Of a DNA stretch of 64,000 nt, positions 1-7,486 are shown one piece after another. Positions within the stretch are counted from its first letter, which is position 1. Each line of letters opens with the position of its first letter. A model generated the notes under the pieces. It saw only the letters and a program-made list of their open reading frames with translations, was not told where the DNA came from and searched no databases. This DNA comes from Micromonospora halophytica (GTDB taxonomy: Bacteria; Actinomycetota; Actinomycetes; Mycobacteriales; Micromonosporaceae), in contig NZ_FMDN01000007.1 in the NCBI RefSeq assembly GCF_900090245.1, positions 62,001 through 126,000 of the forward strand. Direction: 5' to 3'. The translations under genes and the position numbers were made by a program.

Positions 1-37
1 GGACGAGCTACGCCGGCGGATCGCGGAGCTGACCTGA
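1..37 (+). CDS. 3' end of an upstream gene (partial)
   Basis: An open frame from base 2 reads DELRRRIAELT and stops with TGA at 35-37, two bases before the ATG of the CcdA-like gene, so the two are probably translated together. The residues are too few for a family call. A thioredoxin-like (TlpA/ResA) protein is a common partner upstream of CcdA, so that is a guess from context only. Confidence 0.45.
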   Translation, partial: DELRRRIAELT

Positions 38-38
38 C

Positions 39-935
39 ATGCCGGACGCGTCCTACGGGCTCGCCCTCGGCGCCGGCCTGCTCGCCGCGGTGAACCCGTG
101 CGGCTTCGCGCTGCTGCCCGCGTACCTCTCGGTGCTGGTGCTCGGCGACGGCCCGGCGGCCGACCGCGGGCCGCTGCGGCCGGTGGGCCGGGCGCTCGCC
201 CTCACCGCCGCGATGACCGTCGGGTTCGTCGCCGTGTTCGGCCTCTTCGGGCTGCTCGCCGGGCCGGCCGCCGACGCGGTCGCGAGCCGGCTGCCCTGGG
301 TGTCGGTGCTGATCGGCCTGGCGCTGGTGGCGGCCGGCGGGTGGCTGCTCGCCGGTCGGGAGCTGCCGACGATCACGCCGAAGGTGGCCGCCGGGCCCGC
401 GGTCCGGATGCGGTTCAGCTCGATGGCGCTGTTCGGCGCGGCCTACGCGATCGCCTCGCTCGGCTGCACCATCGGCCCGTTCCTGGCCGTGGTGGTGGCC
501 GGTTTCCGGGCCGGCAGCCCGGTCGCCGGCATCGGCCTGTTCGTGACCTACGCCCTCGGCATGGGGCTGGTGGTCGGGGCGGCCGCCCTGGCCGTCGCGC
601 TGGCCCGGGAGTCGCTGGTCCGCCGCACCCGCCGGGCCGCCCCGCTGCTCGGACGGACCGCCGGGCTGCTGCTCGTCCTCACCGGGGCGTACGTCGCCTG
701 GTACGGCTGGTACGAGATCCGGGTCTTCTCGGGCGGTTCCGCCGACGACCCGGTGATCGACACCGCCGGCCGGGTGCAGTCGGCGGTCAGCGGCTGGCTG
801 GGCGGCCTCGGCCCGTGGGTGGTGACGGCCGTCGTCGTCGCCCTGCTCGCGGTGGCCGCCGGCAGCACGGTGGTACGCCGCCGACGCCCCGGCGCCGGCC
901 CGGCCCCGACGCCCGAACGGGTGGACGCGGCCTAA
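39..935 (+). CDS. CcdA/DsbD-like cytochrome c biogenesis membrane protein
   Basis: A 298-residue polytopic membrane protein of the CcdA/DsbD transmembrane family, which carries reducing equivalents from cytoplasmic thioredoxin across the membrane to extracytoplasmic thiol proteins. The family signature NPCGFALLPAYL lies at residues 19-30. The second conserved cysteine is in ASLGCTIGPF (Cys143), so the redox pair Cys21/Cys143 sits in two membrane segments as in CcdA. About six to seven hydrophobic segments are visible, and the Pro/Arg-rich tail is probably cytoplasmic or disordered. The ATG lies two bases after the stop of an upstream gene, suggesting an operon. The thiol-carrier role is well supported by the motifs. 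Whether it serves cytochrome c maturation or general thiol reduction cannot be told here. Confidence 0.88.
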   Translation: MPDASYGLALGAGLLAAVNPCGFALLPAYLSVLVLGDGPAADRGPLRPVGRALALTAAMTVGFVAVFGLFGLLAGPAADAVASRLPWVSVLIGLALVAAGGWLLAGRELPTITPKVAAGPAVRMRFSSMALFGAAYAIASLGCTIGPFLAVVVAGFRAGSPVAGIGLFVTYALGMGLVVGAAALAVALARESLVRRTRRAAPLLGRTAGLLLVLTGAYVAWYGWYEIRVFSGGSADDPVIDTAGRVQSAVSGWLGGLGPWVVTAVVVALLAVAAGSTVVRRRRPGAGPAPTPERVDAA

Positions 936-938
936 CAT
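933..938 (+). promoter_or_regulatory. -10 element (TAACAT) of a leaderless transcript
   Basis: TAACAT ends six bases before the GTG at 945 and no ribosome-binding site is present. This is the spacing expected when transcription starts at the start codon. Confidence 0.5.
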
Positions 939-944
939 CGCAGG

Positions 945-1400
945 GTGCCGCAGACCGTCGCCCTCCACCTCGCCACCTTCGCCGAACTGGACGCCCGCAC
1001 CCTGCACGACCTGCTCCGGCTCCGCATCGACGTGTTCGTGGTGGAGCAGGCGTGCCCGTACCCGGAGCTGGACGGCCGGGACGTCGAGCCCGGCACCCGG
1101 CACCTCTGGCTGGAGTCCGGCGGCGCCCCGCTGGCGTACCTGCGGATCCTGGCCGACCCCGGCGGCGTGGCGCGCATCGGTCGGGTCGTGGTGGCGCCCG
1201 GGGCGCGCGGCGCCGGTCTCGCCGGCCGGCTGATGACCGAGGCGCTGCGGCTGGTGGGCGACCGGCCGTGCGTGCTGGAGGCGCAGTCCCACCTGGCCGA
1301 CTTCTACGCCCGGCACGGTTTCACCGTCACCGGACCGGAGTACGTCGAGGACGGCATCCCGCACCTGCCGATGCGCCGGGACGGCGCGGACCCCCGGTGA
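945..1400 (+). CDS. ElaA-family GNAT N-acetyltransferase
   Basis: A 151-residue acyltransferase of the GNAT superfamily, closest in layout to ElaA. The start has the typical ElaA block LLRLRIDVFVVEQACPY (residues 24-40). The acetyl-CoA-binding motif A is RVVVAPGARGAGLAGRLM, followed by LEAQSHLADFYARHGF in motif B, and FYARHGF is a family hallmark. Substrate unknown. The GTG start has no Shine-Dalgarno sequence but is preceded six bases upstream by a TAACAT box, so it is probably leaderless. A weak hairpin follows the stop codon. Confidence 0.88.
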   Translation: MPQTVALHLATFAELDARTLHDLLRLRIDVFVVEQACPYPELDGRDVEPGTRHLWLESGGAPLAYLRILADPGGVARIGRVVVAPGARGAGLAGRLMTEALRLVGDRPCVLEAQSHLADFYARHGFTVTGPEYVEDGIPHLPMRRDGADPR

Positions 1401-1413
1401 ACCGGTAACGTTC

Positions 1414-1436
1414 TGCCGCCCGCTGTCGGGCGGGCA
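1414..1436 (+). terminator. Hairpin after the acetyltransferase
   Basis: TGCCGCCCG at 1414-1422 pairs with CGGGCGGGCA at 1427-1436, with one bulged base and a CTGT loop. There is no U-tract, which is usual for actinobacterial terminators. Confidence 0.4.
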
Positions 1437-1461
1437 CGGCGACCGGTCGGGGGAGGACACG

Positions 1462-1718
1462 GTGGACCACCTGTACGGCCACGGCCTGGAGACCTGGCGC
1501 ATGTGGGCCCTGGCCCACAATCCGGCGGCCCCCGCCGACGTGCTGCTCCGACTGGTACGCCACCAGGGCTTCCGCCGGAGCGGCTCATGGACCTCTTCGA
1601 CGACCCCGAACTGGCCGGCGCGGCGGCGGCCAACCCCCGGCTGCCGGTGCCGGTGATGATGCGGGTGCTCGCCGAGGCGGGTGTGCCCGACCTGCCGCCG
1701 GACGGCCGCAAATATTGA
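1462..1718 (+). pseudogene. Small leucine-rich-variant repeat protein, apparently frameshifted
   Basis: A GGGAGGACAC ribosome-binding site precedes GTG 1462. The frame reads AHNPAAPADVLLRLVRHQG, which resembles leucine-rich variant repeats (NPxxPxxVLxxL). At about 1565-1570 this frame turns into unrelated Arg/Ser-rich sequence, while the -1 frame continues the repeat pattern (LPPERLMDLFDDPELAGAA, then NPRLPVPVMMRVLAEAGVP) to a TGA at 1716-1718. One extra G in the GGG run at about 1566 would join the two halves into an 85-residue protein. Either a real -1 frameshift mutation or a homopolymer sequencing error explains this. Function unknown. Confidence 0.55.
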
Positions 1719-1849
1719 CGGATACCGCTTTCCTGTGGAAACCTCCTGAGCAGAGCCGTCGCGGGAGCCACGCAGACAGGGTTCGGGAGGGGGCAACTCC
1801 CGGCCGTCCGGGCATCGTCATCGATCGACCCGCACACCCCGGAGGCTCC

Positions 1850-2956
1850 ATGTCCACGCTCCTGTGCAGACGTCCCCTGCCGATCCTGGCGGCGTTGCTC
1901 GCCGTCGGCGCGGTCGTCGCGATGTTGCTCACCACCACCCTGGCCCGGCCCGCGTCCGCGCACGGCTCGGTGGTCGACCCGGCGTCCCGCAACTACAGCT
2001 GCTGGCAACGCTGGGGCAGCGACCACCAGAACCCGAACATGGCCACCGAGGACCCGATGTGCTGGCAGGCCTGGCAGGCCGACCCGAGCGCGATGTGGAA
2101 CTGGAACGGGCTGTTCCGCGAGGGCGTCGCCGGCAACCACCAGGGCGCCATCCCCGACGGCCAGCTGTGCAGCGCCGGGCGCACCAGCAGTGGACGCTAC
2201 GACTCCCTCGACACGGTCGGCGCCTGGAAGACCGTGCCGGCCACGAACAACTTCCGGATCAAGCTGTACGACCAGGCCAGCCACGGCGCCGACTACATCC
2301 GGGTGTACGTGACCAGGCAGGGATTCAACGCCCTGACCAAGCCGCTGGCCTGGTCCGACCTGGAACTGGTCGGCCAGATCGGCGACACCCCGGCGTCGCA
2401 GTGGACGAAGGAGACCTCGGGCGTGTCGATCCAGGTGCCGGCGAACGCGCCGGGGCGCACCGGGCGGCACATCGTCTACACCATCTGGCAGGCCAGCCAC
2501 CTGGACCAGTCGTACTACCTGTGCAGCGACGTCGACTTCGGTGGCAGCGGGCCGACCACGCCGCCCACCACCCCGCCGCCCACCACCCCGCCGCCCACCA
2601 CCACCCCGCCGACGAGCCCGCCGCCCACCACCACCCCGCCCACGACCCCGCCGCCGGCCGGCGGCTGCTCGGCGACCTACCGGATCACCTCGCAGTGGTC
2701 CGGCGGCTTCCAGGGTGAGGTCGAGGTGACCGCCGGCGCCACGCCGATCAAGGGCTGGACGGTGACCTGGACGTACGCGGGCGGCCAGCAGGTCAGCCAG
2801 GCGTGGAACGCCACGCTCAGCACCAACGGGTCGAGCGTGACGGCCCGCAACGTCAGCTACAACGGCGCGTTGGGCGCCGGGGCGAAGACCACCTTCGGCT
2901 TCCTCGGCTCCGGCAGCGGCGCCGCCCCGACGCCGTCCTGCACCGCGACCCTCTGA
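1850..2956 (+). CDS. Secreted AA10 lytic polysaccharide monooxygenase with CBM2
   Basis: A 368-residue secreted copper enzyme that oxidatively cleaves chitin or cellulose. The signal peptide (residues 1-37) ends in ARPASA and cleavage exposes His38 (HGSVVDPASRNYSCW) as the N-terminal histidine of the copper histidine brace. The AA10 core runs to about residue 228 and contains GRHIVYTIWQASH, whose His is the expected second brace ligand. A Pro/Thr-rich linker of about 40 residues (PTTPP repeats) follows, then a family-2 carbohydrate-binding module (about 271-368) with conserved tryptophans in IKGWTVTWTY. The ATG at 1850 has GGAGG eight bases upstream. An in-frame extension to 1715 is rejected because it would bury the signal peptide. 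Cellulose versus chitin specificity is uncertain, but CBM2 favours cellulose. Confidence 0.93.
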   Translation: MSTLLCRRPLPILAALLAVGAVVAMLLTTTLARPASAHGSVVDPASRNYSCWQRWGSDHQNPNMATEDPMCWQAWQADPSAMWNWNGLFREGVAGNHQGAIPDGQLCSAGRTSSGRYDSLDTVGAWKTVPATNNFRIKLYDQASHGADYIRVYVTRQGFNALTKPLAWSDLELVGQIGDTPASQWTKETSGVSIQVPANAPGRTGRHIVYTIWQASHLDQSYYLCSDVDFGGSGPTTPPTTPPPTTPPPTTTPPTSPPPTTTPPTTPPPAGGCSATYRITSQWSGGFQGEVEVTAGATPIKGWTVTWTYAGGQQVSQAWNATLSTNGSSVTARNVSYNGALGAGAKTTFGFLGSGSGAAPTPSCTATL

Positions 2957-2962
2957 ACCACC

Positions 2963-2995
2963 CGGCCGGGGTCGTGACCAGCACGGCCCCGGCCG
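2963..2995. terminator. Bidirectional terminator hairpin
   Basis: CGGCCGGGG at 2963-2971 and CCCCGGCCG at 2987-2995 form a perfect 9-bp stem with a 15-base loop, placed between the convergent LPMO and solute-binding genes. Confidence 0.6.
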
Positions 2996-2998
2996 GCC

Positions 2999-4372
2999 TC
3001 AACCGCCCTGCAACGCCTGGTTGAGCTGCGCCTCGAAGTTCTCCGGCAGGCTCCCGTCACCCTCCAGGGCCCGCCGGACACCCTCCCGGAACACCCGGCT
3101 GAACTGGAAGTAGTGCGGCACCCGGGGCCGGGTCCGGGCCTGCCCCACCGCGTCGGCCAGCAACGGCAGGTACGGGAACTGCTCACGCAGTTGGGGGTCG
3201 GCGTACACGTCGACCCGGGTCGGCGCGAAGCCGCCCAGCGCGAAGAGCTTGCGCTGGGCCTCCTTCCTGGTCAGGAACTCGACCAGCGCCTGGGCCGCCC
3301 TGGGCTGCCGGGTGTGCTTCGCGACCGCCAGGTTCTGCCCGCCCAGCGCCGACGGGCCGGGCAGCAGGGTGACCTCGAACGGCACCGGGGTGGCCGGGAC
3401 CGCGTCGGGCGAGCTGAGCGACCGGTAGTTGACCGGCCAGTTGCGCATGAACAGCGCCCGGCCCTCCCGGAAGTCGCGCAGGCTGCGGGCCTCGTCACCG
3501 GGGACGGCGAAGGCGTCGCCCACCAGCAACCCGGCCGGCCTGGCCGTGGCGACGTCGCGCAGTCGCCGCTCCCACCGGTCCCGCTGGAAGACCACCCGGT
3601 TCTGCGTCTCGTCGACGAGCCGGTCCACCCCGGCGGACCAGATCAGCTCCATGCCGTTGACGGTCAGCCCCTCGTACGGCCCGAACTGCCCGACGTAGCC
3701 GACCATCGACGCCTGCGCGCCCCGGCCGGGCCCGGCGAGGGCGCGGCCGCGGTCGATGACGGCGTCCCAGTCGAACCGCGGGTGCCCCGACCCGGGCCCC
3801 GCCGCGCCGAGCAGGTCGGGTCGATAGAAGAGCAGGCCCGCGTCGGTGTTGAACGGCAGCGCCCAGAGCGAGCCCTGGTAGCGGCAGCCGTCGAGCACCT
3901 CCGGGACGAACGCGTCGAGATGGCCCGGGCCGAGCCGGGACTCGTCGATGGGACGGAGGTACCCGGCGGCCGCGAACTCCGCCGTGAAGGTCACGTCGAG
4001 GTTGTAGATGTCGACGTCGTTCTCGGGGTCCTGCCCCGGGTTCGTGGCCTGCGCCTGGGCGACCGCGGCCATCTCGCTGTGCTGCTGGTCCGTGGTGACG
4101 GGCGCCGGCCGGATCCGGGCGGGGCTCTCCGGATGCAGCTCGTTCCAGAGCTTCACCAGCTCGTCGCGCTGGCCGCCGGGGCTGGTGTCCTTGCCGCTGA
4201 GGATCACCAGCTGCCCGCGCTCCAGTGGCTGCTCGCGGGTCGCCGCGTACCACCCGACGGTGGCGACGACGCCGACCGCCGTACCGACCGCCACCCCGAG
4301 CAGGAACCCGGACGGGACCCGCCACCGGCGGGCGCGGACGACGGGCGGGCCGGTCGGACTCGGATCGGTCAC
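2999..4372 (-). CDS. Membrane-anchored extracellular solute-binding protein (family 1)
   Basis: A 457-residue protein with a short cytoplasmic tail, one membrane anchor (residues about 18-38, SGFLLGVAVGTAVGVVATV) and a periplasmic-binding-protein-like ectodomain. Typical family-1 features include LVILSGKDTSPGGQ, the hinge-side ALPFNTDAGLLFYRPDLL, and FLTRKEAQRKLFALGGFAPTR near the C-terminus. There is no lipobox cysteine, so the anchor is probably retained rather than cleaved. No permease or ATPase gene lies beside it, so an ordinary transport role is doubtful. It is the last gene of a three-gene operon: its GTG overlaps the TGA of the trypsin/VWA gene by four bases (GTGA), which fixes the start. 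In that setting it may bind a ligand for sensing rather than uptake, which is inference. Confidence 0.82.
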   Translation of the reverse strand: MTDPSPTGPPVVRARRWRVPSGFLLGVAVGTAVGVVATVGWYAATREQPLERGQLVILSGKDTSPGGQRDELVKLWNELHPESPARIRPAPVTTDQQHSEMAAVAQAQATNPGQDPENDVDIYNLDVTFTAEFAAAGYLRPIDESRLGPGHLDAFVPEVLDGCRYQGSLWALPFNTDAGLLFYRPDLLGAAGPGSGHPRFDWDAVIDRGRALAGPGRGAQASMVGYVGQFGPYEGLTVNGMELIWSAGVDRLVDETQNRVVFQRDRWERRLRDVATARPAGLLVGDAFAVPGDEARSLRDFREGRALFMRNWPVNYRSLSSPDAVPATPVPFEVTLLPGPSALGGQNLAVAKHTRQPRAAQALVEFLTRKEAQRKLFALGGFAPTRVDVYADPQLREQFPYLPLLADAVGQARTRPRVPHYFQFSRVFREGVRRALEGDGSLPENFEAQLNQALQGG

Positions 4373-6936
4373 TGCTCGGCTCCCTTCTCCCACAGTTGCC
4401 GGAAGAGTCCGGCGAGGGCCCGGTCCACCGTCCCGGCCGCCGCCTGTACGCACGCGCCGCCGGTGGCCAGGGTGGTCTGCCGGAGGGTCCGGGCCCGGAG
4501 CCGGTCGTCGCAGCTCGCCTCGCCGACGGCGATCACGTAGAGGCGTACCGGCGGATCGCCGTCGAGCCGGGGCACCAGCGCTCCGCTGGCGGTGTCCCGG
4601 CCGTCGGTGAGCACCACCACGGCCCGCAGGTGCTCGTCGTGCCGGTCGCCGCGCCGGCGCACCTCCCGCACCGCCGCGTCGATCGTCCGGTACAGCGGGG
4701 TGTCCCCCGCCGGCACGGTACGCCGGAGCCGGTCGAGCAGGGCGGCGTCCCGCGCGGGGTCGGCCCGGCCCACCTCCCGCAGCCGGGCCACCGCCCCCCG
4801 GTGCGCCGTCGAGAACGCCCACACGCCGACCTCGTCCCGACCGCCCAACTGGTCGAGCGAGCCGGCGACCCCGTCCACGGCGACGTCGAAGCGGGTGCCC
4901 CGGCCCGCCTCCGCCAGCATCGATCCGGACGTGTCCAGCGCCAGCAGCACCCGGGCCGGTCGGCGTGCCTCCCGGTACCACCGGTCCGCGGTGCCGAGCG
5001 CCAGCGGGTCGCCGGCGTCGGTCAGCTGCCACTGGGGGTTGTCCAGCAGCCACCCGGGCAGCACACCGTTGATCTCGCTGAGCACCGGGCCGGCCCGGTC
5101 GAGGTCCGGCACCCGGAAGCCCCGGGCCAGCAGCGCGTCCCGACCGGACCCGGTCAGCCAGCGCAGGAAGTCCTCCGCCGCGGCCCGGGCCGGGGCACTC
5201 TGCATCGGGGCCGCCCAGTCCAGCAGGACCATCCGGTGCTCCGCTCCCGGGGTCACCTCCGGGTAGAACGCCATCAGCGACCGGTCCCACGGCGGGCGGC
5301 CACGCTCCACGCAACCGCCGCCGAGCCGCTCGCCGAGGTTGAACTGGACCACGGCCTGCTCGGTCGTGATCAACGCGGGCAGCGGGGGCGCGGCCGGGTC
5401 CAGGGCGAGCTGCCGCTGCCTGCACAGCACGGCGGCCAGGCTCCCCAGTGGGAACCCGTGACCGTCCTGGGCGTCCGCCAGCCGGCGCTCCAGCTGCCGG
5501 ATCCGGGACACGTCTGGCGCACCGTCGTAGAGCGCCACGTCGACCATCCGGGCCTCGGGCGACACCGTCGGGTCGGGACGGACCACCTGCCACCCGGTGC
5601 CGGCCAGCCGCCGGCCGGAGGCGGTGGGCAGCGGCTCCTCCGCCGGCACCCGGCTGGCCTTGGCGAACAGCTCCGGCCAGGAGAGCGCGCGTTGCCGGTC
5701 CGGGTCGTCCCGCCGGAAATCGACGCGGCCGCGGGGCACCGCGAGGACCAGCGGGGAACGGGCGATGACGCGGTACTCGCGGACCGTCGTCAGGCTCAGC
5801 ACCTGCGCCGCCGGCAGCTCGGCGCCGGGGAACCAGACGTCCGGGCGCGGCCCCACGTCGGCCGGGTACCAGCCCGGCGCCCCCGAGCCCCGGTCGCCGG
5901 CCGGCAGACCGGCGAGGGCCGACCAGCCGAGCCGGAGCCCCTGGGCCACGTCTCCGGCGGCGGCGGGATAGACGAAGACGTTCGTCGGGCGGCAGCCGCC
6001 GGCCTGCACGGTGGCCCAGGACTCGTAGGCGGTGGCCACCGACTCGTAGGTGGCCAGGTCGTCCGGCGCGGCCGCGACCCGCAGCTCGACCGGGGCGGCG
6101 CAGGCGGTGAGCGGCTCGGGCGTGACGACCATGACGGCCACCAGCAGCGCCACCAGCACCGCCGCGATCCGACGTCGCGGTCCCGGCCGGTCCGGGGCCG
6201 GGGACGGGCCGGTACGCCACCGGCTCAGCGGCTGCCGCCAGCGGTGCAGCACCCGGAGCCGGCCGAACTGGTCGGGCACCGGTAGGCGGCGGATCGGGAT
6301 CATGAAGGCGGCCGGGTAGTCCAGCTGCGGCCGGAGCCACTTGTCGACCGCGACGACCATGCCGATGACGCACCGCATCCGGCTGTCCCACACCGGCGCC
6401 CCGGAGAAGCCCGGTTCGATCCGGTAACCGGAGTCGGTGCGGTTGGCGAGCTGGATCCAGCCGCCGCCGACCGGCCCGACGACCCGCCCCTCGAACCACC
6501 GCCCCTCCGCCAGCGAGCGGGGGAAGCCGAAGACGCGGCAGATCCGGTCCCGGGTGCCGGCCTGGCCGGGACGGGCGAGCCGGACCGGCCGGGCGCCGGC
6601 GGGCGCCGGCCCGAGCAGTTGCAGGACGGCGACGTCGCCCGAGCCGTCCGGGCCGGCCGGCTGCCAGTGCTGCGGGAGCACCACTGCGGCGACGTGCCGG
6701 TCCGGCGCCACCAGGGGGAAGGCCAGCGTCACCAGGGTGAGGCCGGTCCCGCCGGGCGCCGGATGGCCTGGACCGAGCGCCGCCTGCACCACATGTGCGC
6801 AGGTCAGCAGCCGGGTGGAGTCGATCAGGAAGGCCGCGCCGTGGACCACCCCGGCGTCGTCCAGCACGGCGGCCACCGCGAACTGGGTGTCGTCGGGCAC
6901 GGGTCGGCCCGGCGGCTGCCCTCTCGCTGCGTGCAT
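4369..6936 (-). CDS. Transmembrane trypsin-like protease fused to solute-binding-like and VWA domains
   Basis: An 855-residue fusion. Residues 15-215 form a trypsin-like serine protease with an apparent complete triad: His48 in LTCAHVV, Asp101 in DVAVLQL and Ser178 in GFSGAPVW. After a basic Pro-rich stretch comes one membrane segment (about 256-273, RIAAVLVALLVAVMVV). Residues about 283-645 resemble a type-2 periplasmic-binding fold. The rest is a von Willebrand A domain with an intact MIDAS set: DTSGSM (about 667-672), Thr in GDTPLYRT and Asp in VVVLTDGRD. There is no signal peptide before the protease, so the likely topology is protease inside and binding/VWA outside. It starts 24 bases after the Trypco1-like gene and overlaps the next gene by four bases. 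The domains are well supported; a role in sensing or biological conflict is inferred from the Trypco1 pairing. Confidence 0.85.
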   Translation of the reverse strand: MHAARGQPPGRPVPDDTQFAVAAVLDDAGVVHGAAFLIDSTRLLTCAHVVQAALGPGHPAPGGTGLTLVTLAFPLVAPDRHVAAVVLPQHWQPAGPDGSGDVAVLQLLGPAPAGARPVRLARPGQAGTRDRICRVFGFPRSLAEGRWFEGRVVGPVGGGWIQLANRTDSGYRIEPGFSGAPVWDSRMRCVIGMVVAVDKWLRPQLDYPAAFMIPIRRLPVPDQFGRLRVLHRWRQPLSRWRTGPSPAPDRPGPRRRIAAVLVALLVAVMVVTPEPLTACAAPVELRVAAAPDDLATYESVATAYESWATVQAGGCRPTNVFVYPAAAGDVAQGLRLGWSALAGLPAGDRGSGAPGWYPADVGPRPDVWFPGAELPAAQVLSLTTVREYRVIARSPLVLAVPRGRVDFRRDDPDRQRALSWPELFAKASRVPAEEPLPTASGRRLAGTGWQVVRPDPTVSPEARMVDVALYDGAPDVSRIRQLERRLADAQDGHGFPLGSLAAVLCRQRQLALDPAAPPLPALITTEQAVVQFNLGERLGGGCVERGRPPWDRSLMAFYPEVTPGAEHRMVLLDWAAPMQSAPARAAAEDFLRWLTGSGRDALLARGFRVPDLDRAGPVLSEINGVLPGWLLDNPQWQLTDAGDPLALGTADRWYREARRPARVLLALDTSGSMLAEAGRGTRFDVAVDGVAGSLDQLGGRDEVGVWAFSTAHRGAVARLREVGRADPARDAALLDRLRRTVPAGDTPLYRTIDAAVREVRRRGDRHDEHLRAVVVLTDGRDTASGALVPRLDGDPPVRLYVIAVGEASCDDRLRARTLRQTTLATGGACVQAAAGTVDRALAGLFRQLWEKGAEQ

Positions 6937-6960
6937 GACGTGTCGCCCGACGCCACCGGC

Positions 6961-7287
6961 TCAGGCGGTGTCGCCGGGCCGGTTCCATTCGAGCTGCACC
7001 TTGAGGTTGGCCTCGGAGGTGCCGCTGGCGACGACGAGCCCGGCCTTGGCGGAGAGCTTCACGCCGAACTCCACGCAGACCCGGTCCGGCGGTTCGGCGG
7101 CGTCGCGCACGGTGCGCAGGACGGTGGCGGTCAGCGGGCGGAGCCGGCCCAGCACCGACTCCCAGATCTCGTGGGCCAGGGCCACCGCGTCGCCGGCCCG
7201 GCCGACGGGGGTCACGCCTTCCTCGTCGGGGACCTCCACCCGGACGGCGCCACCGCCCGCCAACGGGAACTCGACGAGCTGGGACAC
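6961..7287 (-). CDS. Trypco1-like (CU044_2847 family) trypsin-co-occurring protein
   Basis: A 108-residue single-domain protein beginning VSQLVEFPLAGGGAVRVEV and ending KVQLEWNRPGDTA. It contains FGVKLSAKAGLVVASGTSEA, a layout I recognise as trypsin-co-occurring domain 1. That domain was named because such small proteins sit beside trypsin-like proteases in actinobacterial conflict systems (Kaur, Burroughs, Iyer and Aravind). Here it is the first gene of an operon with exactly such a protease. The GTG start is supported by GGGAGG on the minus strand. Operator-like GACGGTAA repeats lie 20-63 bases upstream. The biochemical role is unknown; it may be a substrate, adaptor or inhibitor of the protease (inference). 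Confidence 0.75.
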   Translation of the reverse strand: MSQLVEFPLAGGGAVRVEVPDEEGVTPVGRAGDAVALAHEIWESVLGRLRPLTATVLRTVRDAAEPPDRVCVEFGVKLSAKAGLVVASGTSEANLKVQLEWNRPGDTA

Positions 7288-7306
7288 CTGGCCTCCCGAC
7301 GGATCC

Positions 7307-7350
7307 GACGGTAAGGAAAGTTACCGTCATGGATCTGTCACGTTACCGTC
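7307..7350 (-). promoter_or_regulatory. Operator-like GACGGTAA repeat cluster upstream of the trypsin operon
   Basis: GACGGTAA at 7307-7314 faces TTACCGTC at 7321-7328, giving perfect 8-bp arms around a 6-base spacer. A second TTACCGTC follows at 7343-7350, exactly 22 bases (about two helical turns) from the first. The cluster sits directly upstream of the Trypco1-like gene. Confidence 0.5.
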
Positions 7351-7447
7351 GGCGTTCCCGCCCGGCCGTCCCGGAGACGATCGGGACAACCCGCGGTCCG
7401 ACATCCGACAGAACGCTTGCGCACGGGCAGCCGCCCGACGGCCCGGA

Positions 7448-7479
7448 CCCGGTGCCCGCCCGTGCGGGAGGGCACCGGG
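7448..7479 (-). terminator. Terminator of the heme operon
   Basis: CCCGGTGCCC at 7448-7457 and GGGCACCGGG at 7470-7479 form a perfect 10-bp stem with a 12-base loop that can pair internally, just beyond the chdC stop codon. Confidence 0.65.
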
Positions 7480-7486
7480 CCAACGG

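Noticed and set aside
1715..1849. Longer start for the LPMO at 1715
   Set aside because: It would place 45 extra residues before the signal peptide; ATG 1850 has a good RBS and a proper signal sequence.
4373..7330. In-frame upstream extension of the solute-binding gene to about 7330
   Set aside because: The extension is a low-complexity Arg/Gly/Pro shadow of the trypsin/VWA and Trypco1 genes; the GTGA overlap at 4372 gives the true start.
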